This document shows, in pieces, positions 1-6,636 of a stretch of 64,000 nt of DNA. Under the pieces are notes generated by a model. That model made no database searches. It was not told where the DNA came from and worked only from the letters and a program-made list of their open reading frames with translations. A program made the position numbers and the translations under genes. Origin of the DNA: Prosthecodimorpha hirschii (lineage in GTDB: Bacteria > Pseudomonadota > Alphaproteobacteria > Rhizobiales > Ancalomicrobiaceae); assembly GCF_001305515.1 (NCBI RefSeq), contig NZ_LJYW01000001.1, positions 4,235,934-4,299,933 on the forward strand. Reading direction: 5' to 3'. Positions within the stretch are counted from its first letter, which is position 1. Each line of letters opens with the position of its first letter.

Positions 1-69
1 GGCCATTCCGCAGCGTCGCATATCGCGTCTCTCCGCGCCGTGCTTGCGCTCCGGCGCATCCTCGGCTAA
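1..69 (+). CDS. possible 3' end of an upstream gene (partial)
   Basis: A reading frame is open from the first base to a TAA at 67-69 and would encode the last 22 residues of a protein cut by the window edge, ending in a Leu/Arg-rich run (RAVLALRRILG). There are only 57 bases between this stop and the ferredoxin start, so it could be the end of a gene on the same strand. The stretch is too short to identify. It could equally be non-coding. Confidence 0.25.
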   Translation, partial: GHSAASHIASLRAVLALRRILG

Positions 70-126
70 CCGATCGGAGATCCGCCCGGTGCCGTGGCGC
101 CGGCCGACCAGGACGTGGAGACGCGC

Positions 127-465
127 ATGACCTACGTGGTCACCGACAACTGCATCAAGTGCAAGTACACCGACTGCGTCGAAGTCTGTCCGGTCGACTG
201 TTTCTATGAAGGCGAGAACATGCTCGTCATTCATCCCGACGAGTGCATCGATTGCGGCGTCTGCGAACCCGAGTGCCCGGCCGATGCGATCAAGCCGGAT
301 ACCGAGCAAGGCCTGGAATCCTGGCTGACGGTCAATGCCGAATATGCCGCCAAGTGGCCGAACATCACCTCCAAGCGTGATGCCCTGCCGGATGCGAAGG
401 AATGGGACGGCAAGCCGAACAAGTTCGCCGAGTTCTTCTCGCCCGAACCCGGCGAAGGCGACTGA
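127..465 (+). CDS. fdxA: ferredoxin FdxA (7Fe, 3Fe-4S/4Fe-4S type)
   Basis: Small cytoplasmic electron-transfer protein of 112 residues. The N-terminal half holds the two cluster motifs, with cysteines at 9, 12, 17, 21 and 25 ([14 protein letters not shown]) and at 40, 43, 46 and 50 ([10 protein letters not shown]). This is the classic FdxA pattern with a longer helical C-terminal tail. The ATG at 127 (MTYVVTDNC) is chosen over an upstream GTG at 94 because the family begins with M-T/A-Y-V-V. In many Hyphomicrobiales fdxA sits next to carD and an RpoH sigma gene, as here. The helicase and S4-domain genes that often precede it in that group lie 14-18 kb downstream in this window on the other strand. 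The electron-transfer partner cannot be read from the sequence. Confidence 0.95.
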   Translation: MTYVVTDNCIKCKYTDCVEVCPVDCFYEGENMLVIHPDECIDCGVCEPECPADAIKPDTEQGLESWLTVNAEYAAKWPNITSKRDALPDAKEWDGKPNKFAEFFSPEPGEGD

Positions 466-1112
466 GCCGACGCGGGGCGAGCGCGTCCCGGCTGCGATCC
501 GGCGGCGTGGCCCCGGAATGGGTCATGCACCTTATGCATGACCGGATGGCTGCATCCAGTCTTGTGCATGCCTGAGGCCCATCCCATGTGCGGTCGGGCG
601 GTTCGGTGCCGAAAGCGCCGTCTCGCCCGGCGCAGCGGGCCGGCGATCGCCGAATGCCGTGCCGAAATCACGAAAATCGACGTGACGCAGCGAGATGCGC
701 GTCGGTTCCGGACGCGGCCCGTCCCGGGCCTGTCCGGCAGGGTTCCAACCGAACGGTCAAAATCGCTGTCGTATCGCTTTGATTTGGACGCGTTTTGTGG
801 TAAAGGTCACACACAGTCGAATTTTCCCCTCCGGCAATCTCCCCTAGGGAGTTCACGCATGATCGGCTTGAGCGAAGAAATGGCTCGGCGGAACGTCGAT
901 ATGCGTTGTGATGTTCGGTGGTGGGTGTCTCGCAGGACCGGCTGAGATTTCTAAGATCGACCCGTAACCGGTGACGGCTTCCTGCCGAAGCCGGCTTTCG
1001 TGTCGTTGCTACCGGTCCGTGCCTCCTCCGGGGGCCGCGTGATCGGGGGGACTGTCCTCAGGATCATCCGGCGGGGCGCCGGGCGGTCGACATGCGCAGG
1101 AGTGATGGGCGT
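466..1112. other. intergenic region fdxA-carD without a supported gene
   Basis: 647 bases with no convincing coding frame. Open frames exist on both strands but lack family-like composition and good ribosome sites. The region contains the palindrome at 522-542 and, around 775-850, a locally T-rich stretch that may hold the carD promoter. No clean -35/-10 pair was recognised. Confidence 0.6.
522..542. repeat. perfect 8-bp inverted repeat downstream of fdxA
   Basis: GTCATGCA (522-529) and TGCATGAC (535-542) are perfect reverse complements separated by CCTTA. It lies 56 bases after the fdxA stop and is not followed by a T run, so it is not a standard intrinsic terminator. It could be an operator or a small 3' hairpin. 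A nearby GTGCATGC at about 565 repeats part of the arm. Confidence 0.6.
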
Positions 1113-1712
1113 ATGGCCACCAATACGAAGAAGACGTCGCAGACCCGCCAAGGATTCAAGGCGGGAGAGCACATCGTTTACCCCGCCCACGGCGTTGGAC
1201 AAATCACGTCGATCGAAGAACAGGAGATCGCGGGGTACAAGCTCGAACTGTTCGTCATCTCCTTCGAGAAGGACAAGATGACCCTGCGCGTCCCGGTCCC
1301 GAAGATCGCCACCGTCGGCATGCGCAAGCTGTCCGAGCCGGATGCGGTCAAGAAGGCCCTGGAGACCGTCAAGGGCCGCGCGCGCGTCAAGCGCACCATG
1401 TGGTCCCGCCGCGCCCAGGAATATGAAGCCAAGATCAATTCCGGCGATCTGATCGCCATCGCCGAGGTCGTGCGCGATCTCTACCGGGCCGACAGCCAGC
1501 CGGAACAGTCCTATTCCGAGCGCCAGCTCTACGAGGCGGCGCTGGACCGGATGGCGCGCGAGGTCGCGGCGGTCAATCGCATCTCCGAGACCGAGGCGAT
1601 CCGCCAGATCGAGTCCAATCTCCTCAAGAACCCGCGCCGCAACGCCAAGCCGGCGGAAGGCGAGGCCGAGGTCGAGACGGAGTTCGAGGACGAGCAGGAG
1701 GAGGCGGCCTGA
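1113..1712 (+). CDS. carD: CarD family transcriptional regulator
   Basis: 199-residue RNA polymerase-binding regulator. Residues about 14-75 (FKAGEHIVYPAHGVGQI...) form the CarD/CdnL/TRCF RNAP-interaction domain, the remaining helical part matches the CarD DNA-binding domain, and the last 25 residues are an acidic Glu/Ala tail typical of alphaproteobacterial members. The family contacts the RNAP beta subunit and stabilises open promoter complexes, often at rRNA and growth-related genes. The start at 1113 (MATNTKK) is preceded by AGGAG at 1098-1102. An ATG seven codons upstream is less likely. A strong intrinsic terminator follows at 1746-1773, so carD probably ends its transcript. Confidence 0.93.
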   Translation: MATNTKKTSQTRQGFKAGEHIVYPAHGVGQITSIEEQEIAGYKLELFVISFEKDKMTLRVPVPKIATVGMRKLSEPDAVKKALETVKGRARVKRTMWSRRAQEYEAKINSGDLIAIAEVVRDLYRADSQPEQSYSERQLYEAALDRMAREVAAVNRISETEAIRQIESNLLKNPRRNAKPAEGEAEVETEFEDEQEEAA

Positions 1713-1745
1713 CCGGCACCTCACGACATCGTCACGCGAGACAAG

Positions 1746-1773
1746 AAAAGGCCCGGGCGTTCCGGGCCTTTTT
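1746..1773 (+). terminator. intrinsic terminator of carD
   Basis: Perfect 11-bp stem AAAAGGCCCGG (1746-1756) / CCGGGCCTTTT (1762-1772) with loop GCGTT and a terminal T run, 34 bases after the carD stop. Confidence 0.88.
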
Positions 1774-2093
1774 CATGTCCGGGGCCTTGTTTCGCTCCGG
1801 GCGCGCTCCGATATCGTCAATAGGGGATAACGCTTAGGCCACGTCGACCCCGCAGGCTTCGTCCTGCGCGGTCTTGGGGTGGCGGCCAGGGTTCGTCTCG
1901 ATGCCGCCGGCGGCTCGAGGGCGGATGGCGGCGGAAACGTCACCGGCACGCCCGAAACCGGTGTGCCTGGAGGCAACCTGCGGCGAGGCTCTGCGTTTCC
2001 CCTGGGACGGCGCGGTCCGCCGATGGCGGCTGATCCGGAGTCGTATCGGCGCCGTAGGCAGTCGGTACGCCGCTCGGAGGAAGGAGAGGCCCG
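1774..2093. other. intergenic region upstream of rpoH2
   Basis: 320 bases between the carD terminator and the sigma-factor start, with no convincing gene. It presumably holds the rpoH2 promoter. No consensus element was recognised with confidence. Confidence 0.5.
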
Positions 2094-2960
2094 ATGACCC
2101 AGGCGATGAGTGCCCGGCGCCAATTCGTCAAGGCCGCGATGGCGGCGCCCTACCTCACGCGCGAGGAGGAGCACGAACTGGCCGTGCGCTGGCGAGAGAC
2201 CCAGGACCAGGCTGCCCTGCACCGGATGACGTCGGCCCATATGCGCCTCGTCATCGCGCTGGCGTCGCGGTTCCGGCATTTCGGCCTGTCGATGAACGAC
2301 CTGATCCAGGAAGGCCATGTCGGCCTCCTGGAGGCGGCCGCCCGCTTCGAGCCGGATCGCAACGTGCGCTTCTCGACCTATGCGACCTGGTGGATCCGCG
2401 CCTCGATGCAGGACTACATCCTTCGCAACTGGTCGATCGTGCGCGGCGGCACCTCGTCGGCGCAGAAGGCGCTGTTCTTCAACCTGCGCCGCCTGCGCGC
2501 CCGGCTCAACCGCGGCGTCGAGCAGATGCCGGTCGAGACCCTGTTCGCCGAGATCGCCGAGGCCGTCGGCGTCTCCACGGCCGATGTCGAGCTGATGAAT
2601 GCGCGCCTGTCGGGCCCGGATTCCTCGCTCAACGCGCCGGTCGTCGAGGCCGACGGCAACGGCGCCGACCGGCAGGACTTCCTCGTCTGCGACAAGCCGC
2701 TGCAGGACGAGACCGTCGGCGAGCGCATCGACGGCGAACGCCGGGTGATGTGGCTCCGGCGGGCGCTGGCGGTGCTGAGCGAACGCGAGCTGCGCATCGT
2801 GCGCGAGCGGCGCCTCGAGGACGAGGGCGCGACGCTGGAGGCGCTCGGCGCGAAGCTCGGCATCTCCAAGGAGCGCGTGCGCCAGATCGAGAACCGGGCG
2901 CTCGAAAAGCTGCGCGCCGCGCTCCTGCATCAGGAACCTGACCAGGCCGCCTTCGGCTGA
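2094..2960 (+). CDS. rpoH2: RNA polymerase sigma-32 factor, RpoH2 type
   Basis: 288-residue alternative sigma factor of the heat-shock family. Region 2 spans about residues 45-110 (LVIALASRFR...DLIQEGHVGLLEAAARFEP...FSTYATWWIRASMQDYILRNWS). The RpoH box QKALFFNLRRLR at about 124-135 identifies it as a sigma-32 protein. The region-4 helix-turn-helix (LGISKERVRQIENRALEKLR) lies at about 250-275. AAGGAG sits just upstream of the ATG. In Hyphomicrobiales this fdxA/carD-linked copy is usually RpoH2, the paralogue tied to oxidative or stationary stress rather than the primary heat-shock factor. That assignment rests on context and family knowledge, since no second rpoH is visible here. Confidence 0.93.
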   Translation: MTQAMSARRQFVKAAMAAPYLTREEEHELAVRWRETQDQAALHRMTSAHMRLVIALASRFRHFGLSMNDLIQEGHVGLLEAAARFEPDRNVRFSTYATWWIRASMQDYILRNWSIVRGGTSSAQKALFFNLRRLRARLNRGVEQMPVETLFAEIAEAVGVSTADVELMNARLSGPDSSLNAPVVEADGNGADRQDFLVCDKPLQDETVGERIDGERRVMWLRRALAVLSERELRIVRERRLEDEGATLEALGAKLGISKERVRQIENRALEKLRAALLHQEPDQAAFG

Positions 2961-3248
2961 CCGCCGGCCCTGCCGGTTGCGCCTCGCGACCCCGGCTGCA
3001 CCTCTTGGACCCGGCTGCGTCGCCCCATCCCGGGCGGCCTGGCCGGGGTGCGCCGTCCTGGCGCGCGCTTTTCCGCCCGGCCCGCGGCGCCGCCCGAAGA
3101 CGAAAATCGACGCAATATTGTTTCTGAACGGTTTCTTTAAGGGCATTCAGGGTCGGTTCCGGCGGCCGCCGCTAGTCTCCCAGCATCAGGACGCGCCGAC
3201 CGATCCGATGGGGAAAGGTCCGGCCTCGAGCCCTCCAGGAGACCCGCC

Positions 3249-3590
3249 ATGACCCGCAGCGCCGCCCTTGCCCTGACCGTTCTCGCGCTTTCCGCCGCCG
3301 CCACGCTGACCGCCGGCCCGGCCGCCGCCAAGGCCTGCACCAACGGTGTCTGCGCCTCCAGCACGGACGACGGCCGCACCGTCAACGTCTACCTGTCGAC
3401 CCAGCTGATCGGCGTGACGCACTACAATGTCCGCCGCAACGGCAACCAGTTCGAATCCAAGGGCTTCTTCAACTTCCAGGCCCGCAAGGGCTTCAAGCAG
3501 AGCTACCACGTCCAGGCCTGCCGCCGCGGTGGCTTCCTGCAGAAGTCGACCTGCACGCCCTGGGCGAATTTCCACCACACGACCGATTGA
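3249..3590 (+). CDS. small secreted protein of unknown function
   Basis: 113 residues with a Sec signal peptide (MTRSAALALTVLALSAAATL..., cleavage near AAAKA at about 28). The mature part of about 85 residues is Cys-containing (CTNGVC, VQAC, STCTPW) and rich in Asn, Gly, Phe and basic residues, so probably a disulfide-stabilised periplasmic or extracellular protein. GGAG precedes the ATG closely. I do not recognise the family. It is transcribed alone, with an 18-bp repeat tract and an intrinsic terminator after it. Confidence 0.8.
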   Translation: MTRSAALALTVLALSAAATLTAGPAAAKACTNGVCASSTDDGRTVNVYLSTQLIGVTHYNVRRNGNQFESKGFFNFQARKGFKQSYHVQACRRGGFLQKSTCTPWANFHHTTD

Positions 3591-3632
3591 TGCCGGCGAA
3601 ACCGGCCGCACCGGCACGGAACCGGCCAAGCT

Positions 3633-3686
3633 GGCGAAGCCAGCCAAGCGGGCGAAGCCAGCCAAGCGGGCGAAGCCAGCCAAGCC
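3633..3686 (+). repeat. three 18-bp tandem repeats
   Basis: Unit GGCGAAGCCAGCCAAGCG occurs at 3633-3650, 3651-3668 and, with one change, 3669-3686, inside the 3' untranslated stretch of the secreted-protein gene. In one frame it reads as KPAKRA repeats, but that frame does not belong to the upstream gene. Confidence 0.9.
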
Positions 3687-3727
3687 GGCACCGAGCCAGC
3701 GAAGCCGGCGAAGTCCGCCAGGGTGGC

Positions 3728-3759
3728 AGGCGCGGGTCCTCGGGGCCCGCGCCTTTTTT
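3728..3759 (+). terminator. intrinsic terminator after the small secreted protein gene
   Basis: Stem AGGCGCGGG (3728-3736) / CCCGCGCCT (3746-3754) followed by six T residues (3754-3759). Confidence 0.88.
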
Positions 3760-3780
3760 CTCTCACCCGACGGCGGGGCT

Positions 3781-3905
3781 CATACCAATAGCCCGGGATG
3801 CCGACGCATCGGGCCGTTGAAGCAACGCGAATGTCTCATAGGCGTCAGAGGCATGAGACATCCGCGTATCGAACACCGACGATCATTCCATCGCCGTCGG
3901 GATCA
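3781..3905 (-). repeat. three-hairpin structured repeat, copy 1 (candidate RNA element)
   Basis: Read on the minus strand from the stop codon of the transglycosylase gene, this element can fold into three consecutive hairpins: H1, CCGACG/CGTCGG around the loop near 3885; H2, a 14-bp stem whose strands are 3826-3839 and 3853-3866; H3, GCCCG+ATGC pairing with GCAT+CGGGC with a CC bulge, at about 3793-3815. A second copy at 30429-30552 has the same arrangement and the same position over the stop of a minus-strand gene. Base changes between copies keep the stems paired, and the imperfect pairs are G-U only if the minus strand is the RNA. It may act as a 3' end element for the gene. See findings. 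Confidence 0.75.
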
Positions 3906-5108
3906 GCCGCCGCGCAGCCGTTCGATCAGGTCGGCGGTCGGGTAGCTGTCGGCCGGCAGGCCGTAGCGCATCTGCGCCTGCTTGACGGCGCTGCGGGTGG
4001 CGTTGCCGATCCGCCCGTCCGGCTGCTCGCGCGAGAAGCCGCGGCGCACCAGCAAGCCCTGCAATTCGCGCACCTGCTCGGTGGTCAGCGGCGTGACGGG
4101 GCCGTTGCCGGGCGAGACCGGCGGCGCGCCGGACAGCCGCGTCGCGTAGTAGGCGGCCGTGGTCGCGTAGACGAAGGCCTTGTTCCAGCCGAGGAAGGCC
4201 TGGAAATTCGGATAGGCCAGGAAGGCCGGCCCGTTCCGTCCCATCGGCAGCAGCAGCGAGGCCGGCTGGCCGTCCGCCGGCAGGCTGCCATGGGCCGCCG
4301 CGACGCCCCAGCGCGCCCATTGCGCGCGCGGATGCCGGATCGCCAGATCGGCCTGGTCCCAGGGCAGGTCGGCGGGCACGCGCACCTCCTGCAGCCACGG
4401 TTCGCCGCGCTTCCAGCCGAAATGGACCAGCAGGCTCGCCCCCGAGGCCAGCGCATCGGGCACCGAATTGATCACGTCGCGCCGGCCGTCGCCGTCGAAA
4501 TCGACGCCGCTGCGGTCGTAGTCGGTCGGCGTCATCATCATGTGGCCGGCCTCGCCGGCCCAGTCGCCGACCATCTGGCCGGGCGTCAGGTCGCCCTTCT
4601 CGACGATGCGCAGCGCGTCGATCAGCTCCGGGCGGAAGAAGTCCGGCCGCCGGCAGTCATAGGCGAGCGTCGCCAGCGAGGTGAAGATCGGATACTTGCC
4701 CTTGTCGGAGCCGAAATCGGTCTCCAGCCCCCAGAAGGCGACCAGGACCGGCGCTGGCACGCCGAATTTCTGCTCGATGCGGCCGAGCAGCGCCGCCTGG
4801 CTCTTCAGGAGCGCGCCGCCACGGCTCATCCGGTCGGCCGAGACCATGCGGCCGGCGAATTGCAGAAAGGTCTGCTGGAACACGCCCTGGCCGCGGTCGC
4901 GCTTGACGATGCCCGGATCGAACTGCACCGGCCCGAGCGCGGCCTGGATGGTGGCCTGCGAAATGCCCGCCGCCGCCGCCTCGCGCCGGACCCCGTCCAG
5001 CCAGCGCGGAAAGTCCTGCCCGTTCTGACATTCCGGCCCGGCAAAAGCCGGCGAAGCCGCCATCAGGCCGAGCGCCACGCCCGCCGCTGCCCATTTCCTC
5101 GCAATCAT
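3903..5108 (-). CDS. lytic murein transglycosylase, MltB family with peptidoglycan-binding domain
   Basis: 401-residue periplasmic enzyme that cleaves the MurNAc-GlcNAc bond of peptidoglycan to form 1,6-anhydroMurNAc ends. A signal peptide (MIARKWAAAGVALGLMAASP...AFA) is cleaved near residue 23. The SLT_2/MltB catalytic domain covers about 30-320, with the catalytic glutamate E129 in WGLETDFG and the downstream motifs AGHMMMTPTDY and AYPNFQAFLGWNKA. A C-terminal PG_binding_1 domain (LTTEQVRELQGLL...DGRIGNATRSAVKQAQ) occupies about 340-401. Start: GGGAG lies six bases before the ATG at 5108, whereas the ATG at 5114 would overlap that site. Its 3' end overlaps structured repeat copy 1. A decayed fragment of a second copy of its 5' end lies at 6040-6160. 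Confidence 0.9.
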   Translation of the reverse strand: MIARKWAAAGVALGLMAASPAFAGPECQNGQDFPRWLDGVRREAAAAGISQATIQAALGPVQFDPGIVKRDRGQGVFQQTFLQFAGRMVSADRMSRGGALLKSQAALLGRIEQKFGVPAPVLVAFWGLETDFGSDKGKYPIFTSLATLAYDCRRPDFFRPELIDALRIVEKGDLTPGQMVGDWAGEAGHMMMTPTDYDRSGVDFDGDGRRDVINSVPDALASGASLLVHFGWKRGEPWLQEVRVPADLPWDQADLAIRHPRAQWARWGVAAAHGSLPADGQPASLLLPMGRNGPAFLAYPNFQAFLGWNKAFVYATTAAYYATRLSGAPPVSPGNGPVTPLTTEQVRELQGLLVRRGFSREQPDGRIGNATRSAVKQAQMRYGLPADSYPTADLIERLRGG

Positions 5109-5188
5109 CGGCATCTCCCGTCGCGTCCGAATCGTCCGCCGGCTTACCGGCCGAGTGTGGCGGATCTCCGCGCGGCGCGGGCCCCCGA

Positions 5189-5833
5189 TCACAAACCGTG
5201 CGGATGGGCCGAGAGCCAGGGCCGGTAGCGTTCCCGCGCGGCGGCCTGCGCCGCGGCGTCCGGCCAGAAGAGGTCCGCGCCGCCGTCATAGGGCGCGAAG
5301 ACGGCCCCGGTGTCCGCCGACATGAACAGGGTCGGCGCCTCGTCGCCCGCGGCGACGAGCAGCAGCAGCGGATCGAACGCGCCGGAATGCCAGGTCACCG
5401 GCCGCGCCATCACGGTCCACCGGATCGGCTGGTCCGGATCCTCGTCCACGATGAAGTCGAACGCGACGGAGAGCCCCCAACGCGAAACCGCCGCCGCTCG
5501 CCTCGCCACGACGGTGTCCGGCGTCCCCCCGTCCGGCGCCTCCCAGAAGCTCTGCACCAGAAAGGCCGCGCCCCCCTCGCGCAGCAGATCGCCGGCGACC
5601 GCATTCTGCCGCCGCAACAGCTCCGCCCGATCCGCCGCATCCGCAGGGTAGCGGCGCGATTCCGGCAACGAGTGAATCCGAACCCAATGCGGCGCCTCGG
5701 CCCACCGCATCATGAAGCCCAGCGGCCTGAGCCCGCCGTGCCAGCGTTCCCAGGCGTCTACAAAGTCTTCGTTGGTCGAGGTCGCGGGCATTGTGTCTCG
5801 CAGGATCACCGGATTCGCGAACCGGGCCGCCAT
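5189..5833 (-). CDS. uncharacterised protein, possibly DUF3885-like
   Basis: 214 residues, no signal peptide or membrane segment. Acidic, Trp-rich, apparently soluble. The central stretch WVRIHSLPESRRYPADAADRAELLRRQNAV resembles what I remember of the DUF3885 family (a Ser-Leu/Phe-Pro...R-Y pattern followed by a helix), but this is a weak recollection-based match. Start uncertain: ATG at 5833 or the in-frame ATG at 5791 (MPATSTNEDF). Neither has a strong ribosome site. It lies 80 bases upstream of the transglycosylase start on the same strand, so they may be co-transcribed. It is followed upstream by the decayed tRNA copy. Confidence 0.7.
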   Translation of the reverse strand: MAARFANPVILRDTMPATSTNEDFVDAWERWHGGLRPLGFMMRWAEAPHWVRIHSLPESRRYPADAADRAELLRRQNAVAGDLLREGGAAFLVQSFWEAPDGGTPDTVVARRAAAVSRWGLSVAFDFIVDEDPDQPIRWTVMARPVTWHSGAFDPLLLLVAAGDEAPTLFMSADTGAVFAPYDGGADLFWPDAAAQAAARERYRPWLSAHPHGL

Positions 5834-5883
5834 GGCAGTGCAGCCAACCAGGACTCAGGCACGAAATACGGAACCGACAATCA

Positions 5884-5907
5884 GATATCTGGTCTCCCGG
5901 AAGGGAT
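5884..5907. repeat. 24-bp direct repeat, attachment-site-like (left copy)
   Basis: Bases 5884-5907 are identical to 9262-9285, which cover the 3' end and CCA of the intact tRNA-Arg gene. A direct repeat of a tRNA 3' end on the far side of foreign-looking DNA is the usual footprint of integrase-mediated insertion. No integrase gene remains between the copies. Confidence 0.7.
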
Positions 5908-5966
5908 CCGAGTGCTTGACCTGCGGTTCAGGACACCGTTGCTCTACCCTGTTGAGCGACAGGGCG
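5890..5966 (-). pseudogene. decayed tRNA-Arg (CCT) copy
   Basis: This 77-base stretch aligns without gaps to the intact tRNA-Arg(CCT) at 9268-9344. The 3' end and the anticodon triplet CCT are kept, but the acceptor stem (CGCCCTG against CCGGGAG) and the T arm (AAGCA...) are broken, so it should not fold or function. Similarity continues past the tRNA 5' end to about 6018, matching 9345-9397. It is therefore a duplicated tRNA plus flank that has decayed, not only an att fragment. Confidence 0.85.
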
Positions 5967-6039
5967 GTCCGGTTGGGTGCAAAGCATGACACCGGCCGCC
6001 CTGCAGCATCCGGATCGGCGGCGATGCGTCGGCTGGAGA

Positions 6040-6160
6040 GGGCAGCCGCTACCGCCTCTCACCTGATGCCGTCCAGCCAGCGCGGAGAGTCTTGCCCGTT
6101 CTGACATTCCGGCCCGGCCGGAGCCGGTTAAGCCGCCAGAAGCCCCATCGCCCCCAGTAC
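6040..6160 (-). pseudogene. fragment of a second MltB-type transglycosylase gene
   Basis: Bases 6069-6120 match 4993-5043 inside the intact transglycosylase gene almost exactly (two differences over about 50 bases). In the matching frame it reads PAPAGPECQNGQDSPRWLDGIR, equivalent to AFAGPECQNGQDFPRWLDGVR of the intact protein. In-frame stops (TAA before PAPAG and TGA after GIR) kill the frame, and similarity fades on both sides. It is a non-functional remnant of a duplication between the decayed tRNA and the island. Confidence 0.8.
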
Positions 6161-6565
6161 CTCGCCTCGCCCGAATCGCAATCTATCCAAAATCCCAAAT
6201 CGCATGCCCGTCCAGCCGTTAGCCGAAAAATGTGGCCGATCTCGGTTGCATGAGCGGCGATGTGGGGGAGGTCGCGATGGCGACACCTTCGGGTATATCT
6301 CATTCAGGCCGTCCGCTTGTCCCTTGGATAACATGCAAGATCTACCAGCCAAGTCTCCTTCGCGCCTGAAAGAGTTTCAAAGCGTCAATTTTGACGAAGT
6401 TATTTTTTGATTTGCAGCAGAGTTCTTCTGTCGCCGGCCTTGATGGCTATATCACTTGCCGAAGCGGCGCCCCTATGGCTAGTCGGTATCAACGGAGTCT
6501 TACTGTACAATAAATGGTTGCAGGGGCAAAACTTTACGACTAAGATTCACCCGACTAAGCGACGA

Positions 6566-6609
6566 TGATTGTTTTTTGATTATCGTGCAAACTAATCAAA
6601 AGACAATCA
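6566..6609. promoter_or_regulatory. 17-bp inverted repeat upstream of the TIR gene
   Basis: Arms TGATTGTTTTTTGATTA (6566-6582) and TAATCAAAAGACAATCA (6593-6609) are reverse complements at 16 of 17 positions, with a 10-base spacer. The single mismatch becomes a G-U pair in plus-strand RNA. The element ends 27 bases before the TIR-protein ATG. A TATAAT follows at 6611-6616. The symmetry suggests an operator for a dimeric regulator or an mRNA leader hairpin. It lacks the GC-rich stem of a terminator. Confidence 0.65.
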
Positions 6610-6636
6610 GTATAATCATATGAAGAGACTGAACAA

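Noticed and set aside
3427-3945. Histone H1-like KPAKRA-repeat protein
   Set aside because: The frame begins inside the secreted-protein gene in another phase, its repeats come from the 18-bp tandem tract, and it runs through a terminator and the structured repeat.
6588-6616. Sigma-70 promoter ending at TATAAT (6611-6616) for the TIR gene
   Set aside because: The -10 match is perfect but the transcript would start only about 14 bases before the ATG and no -35 is seen at the right distance. It is kept only as an observation.
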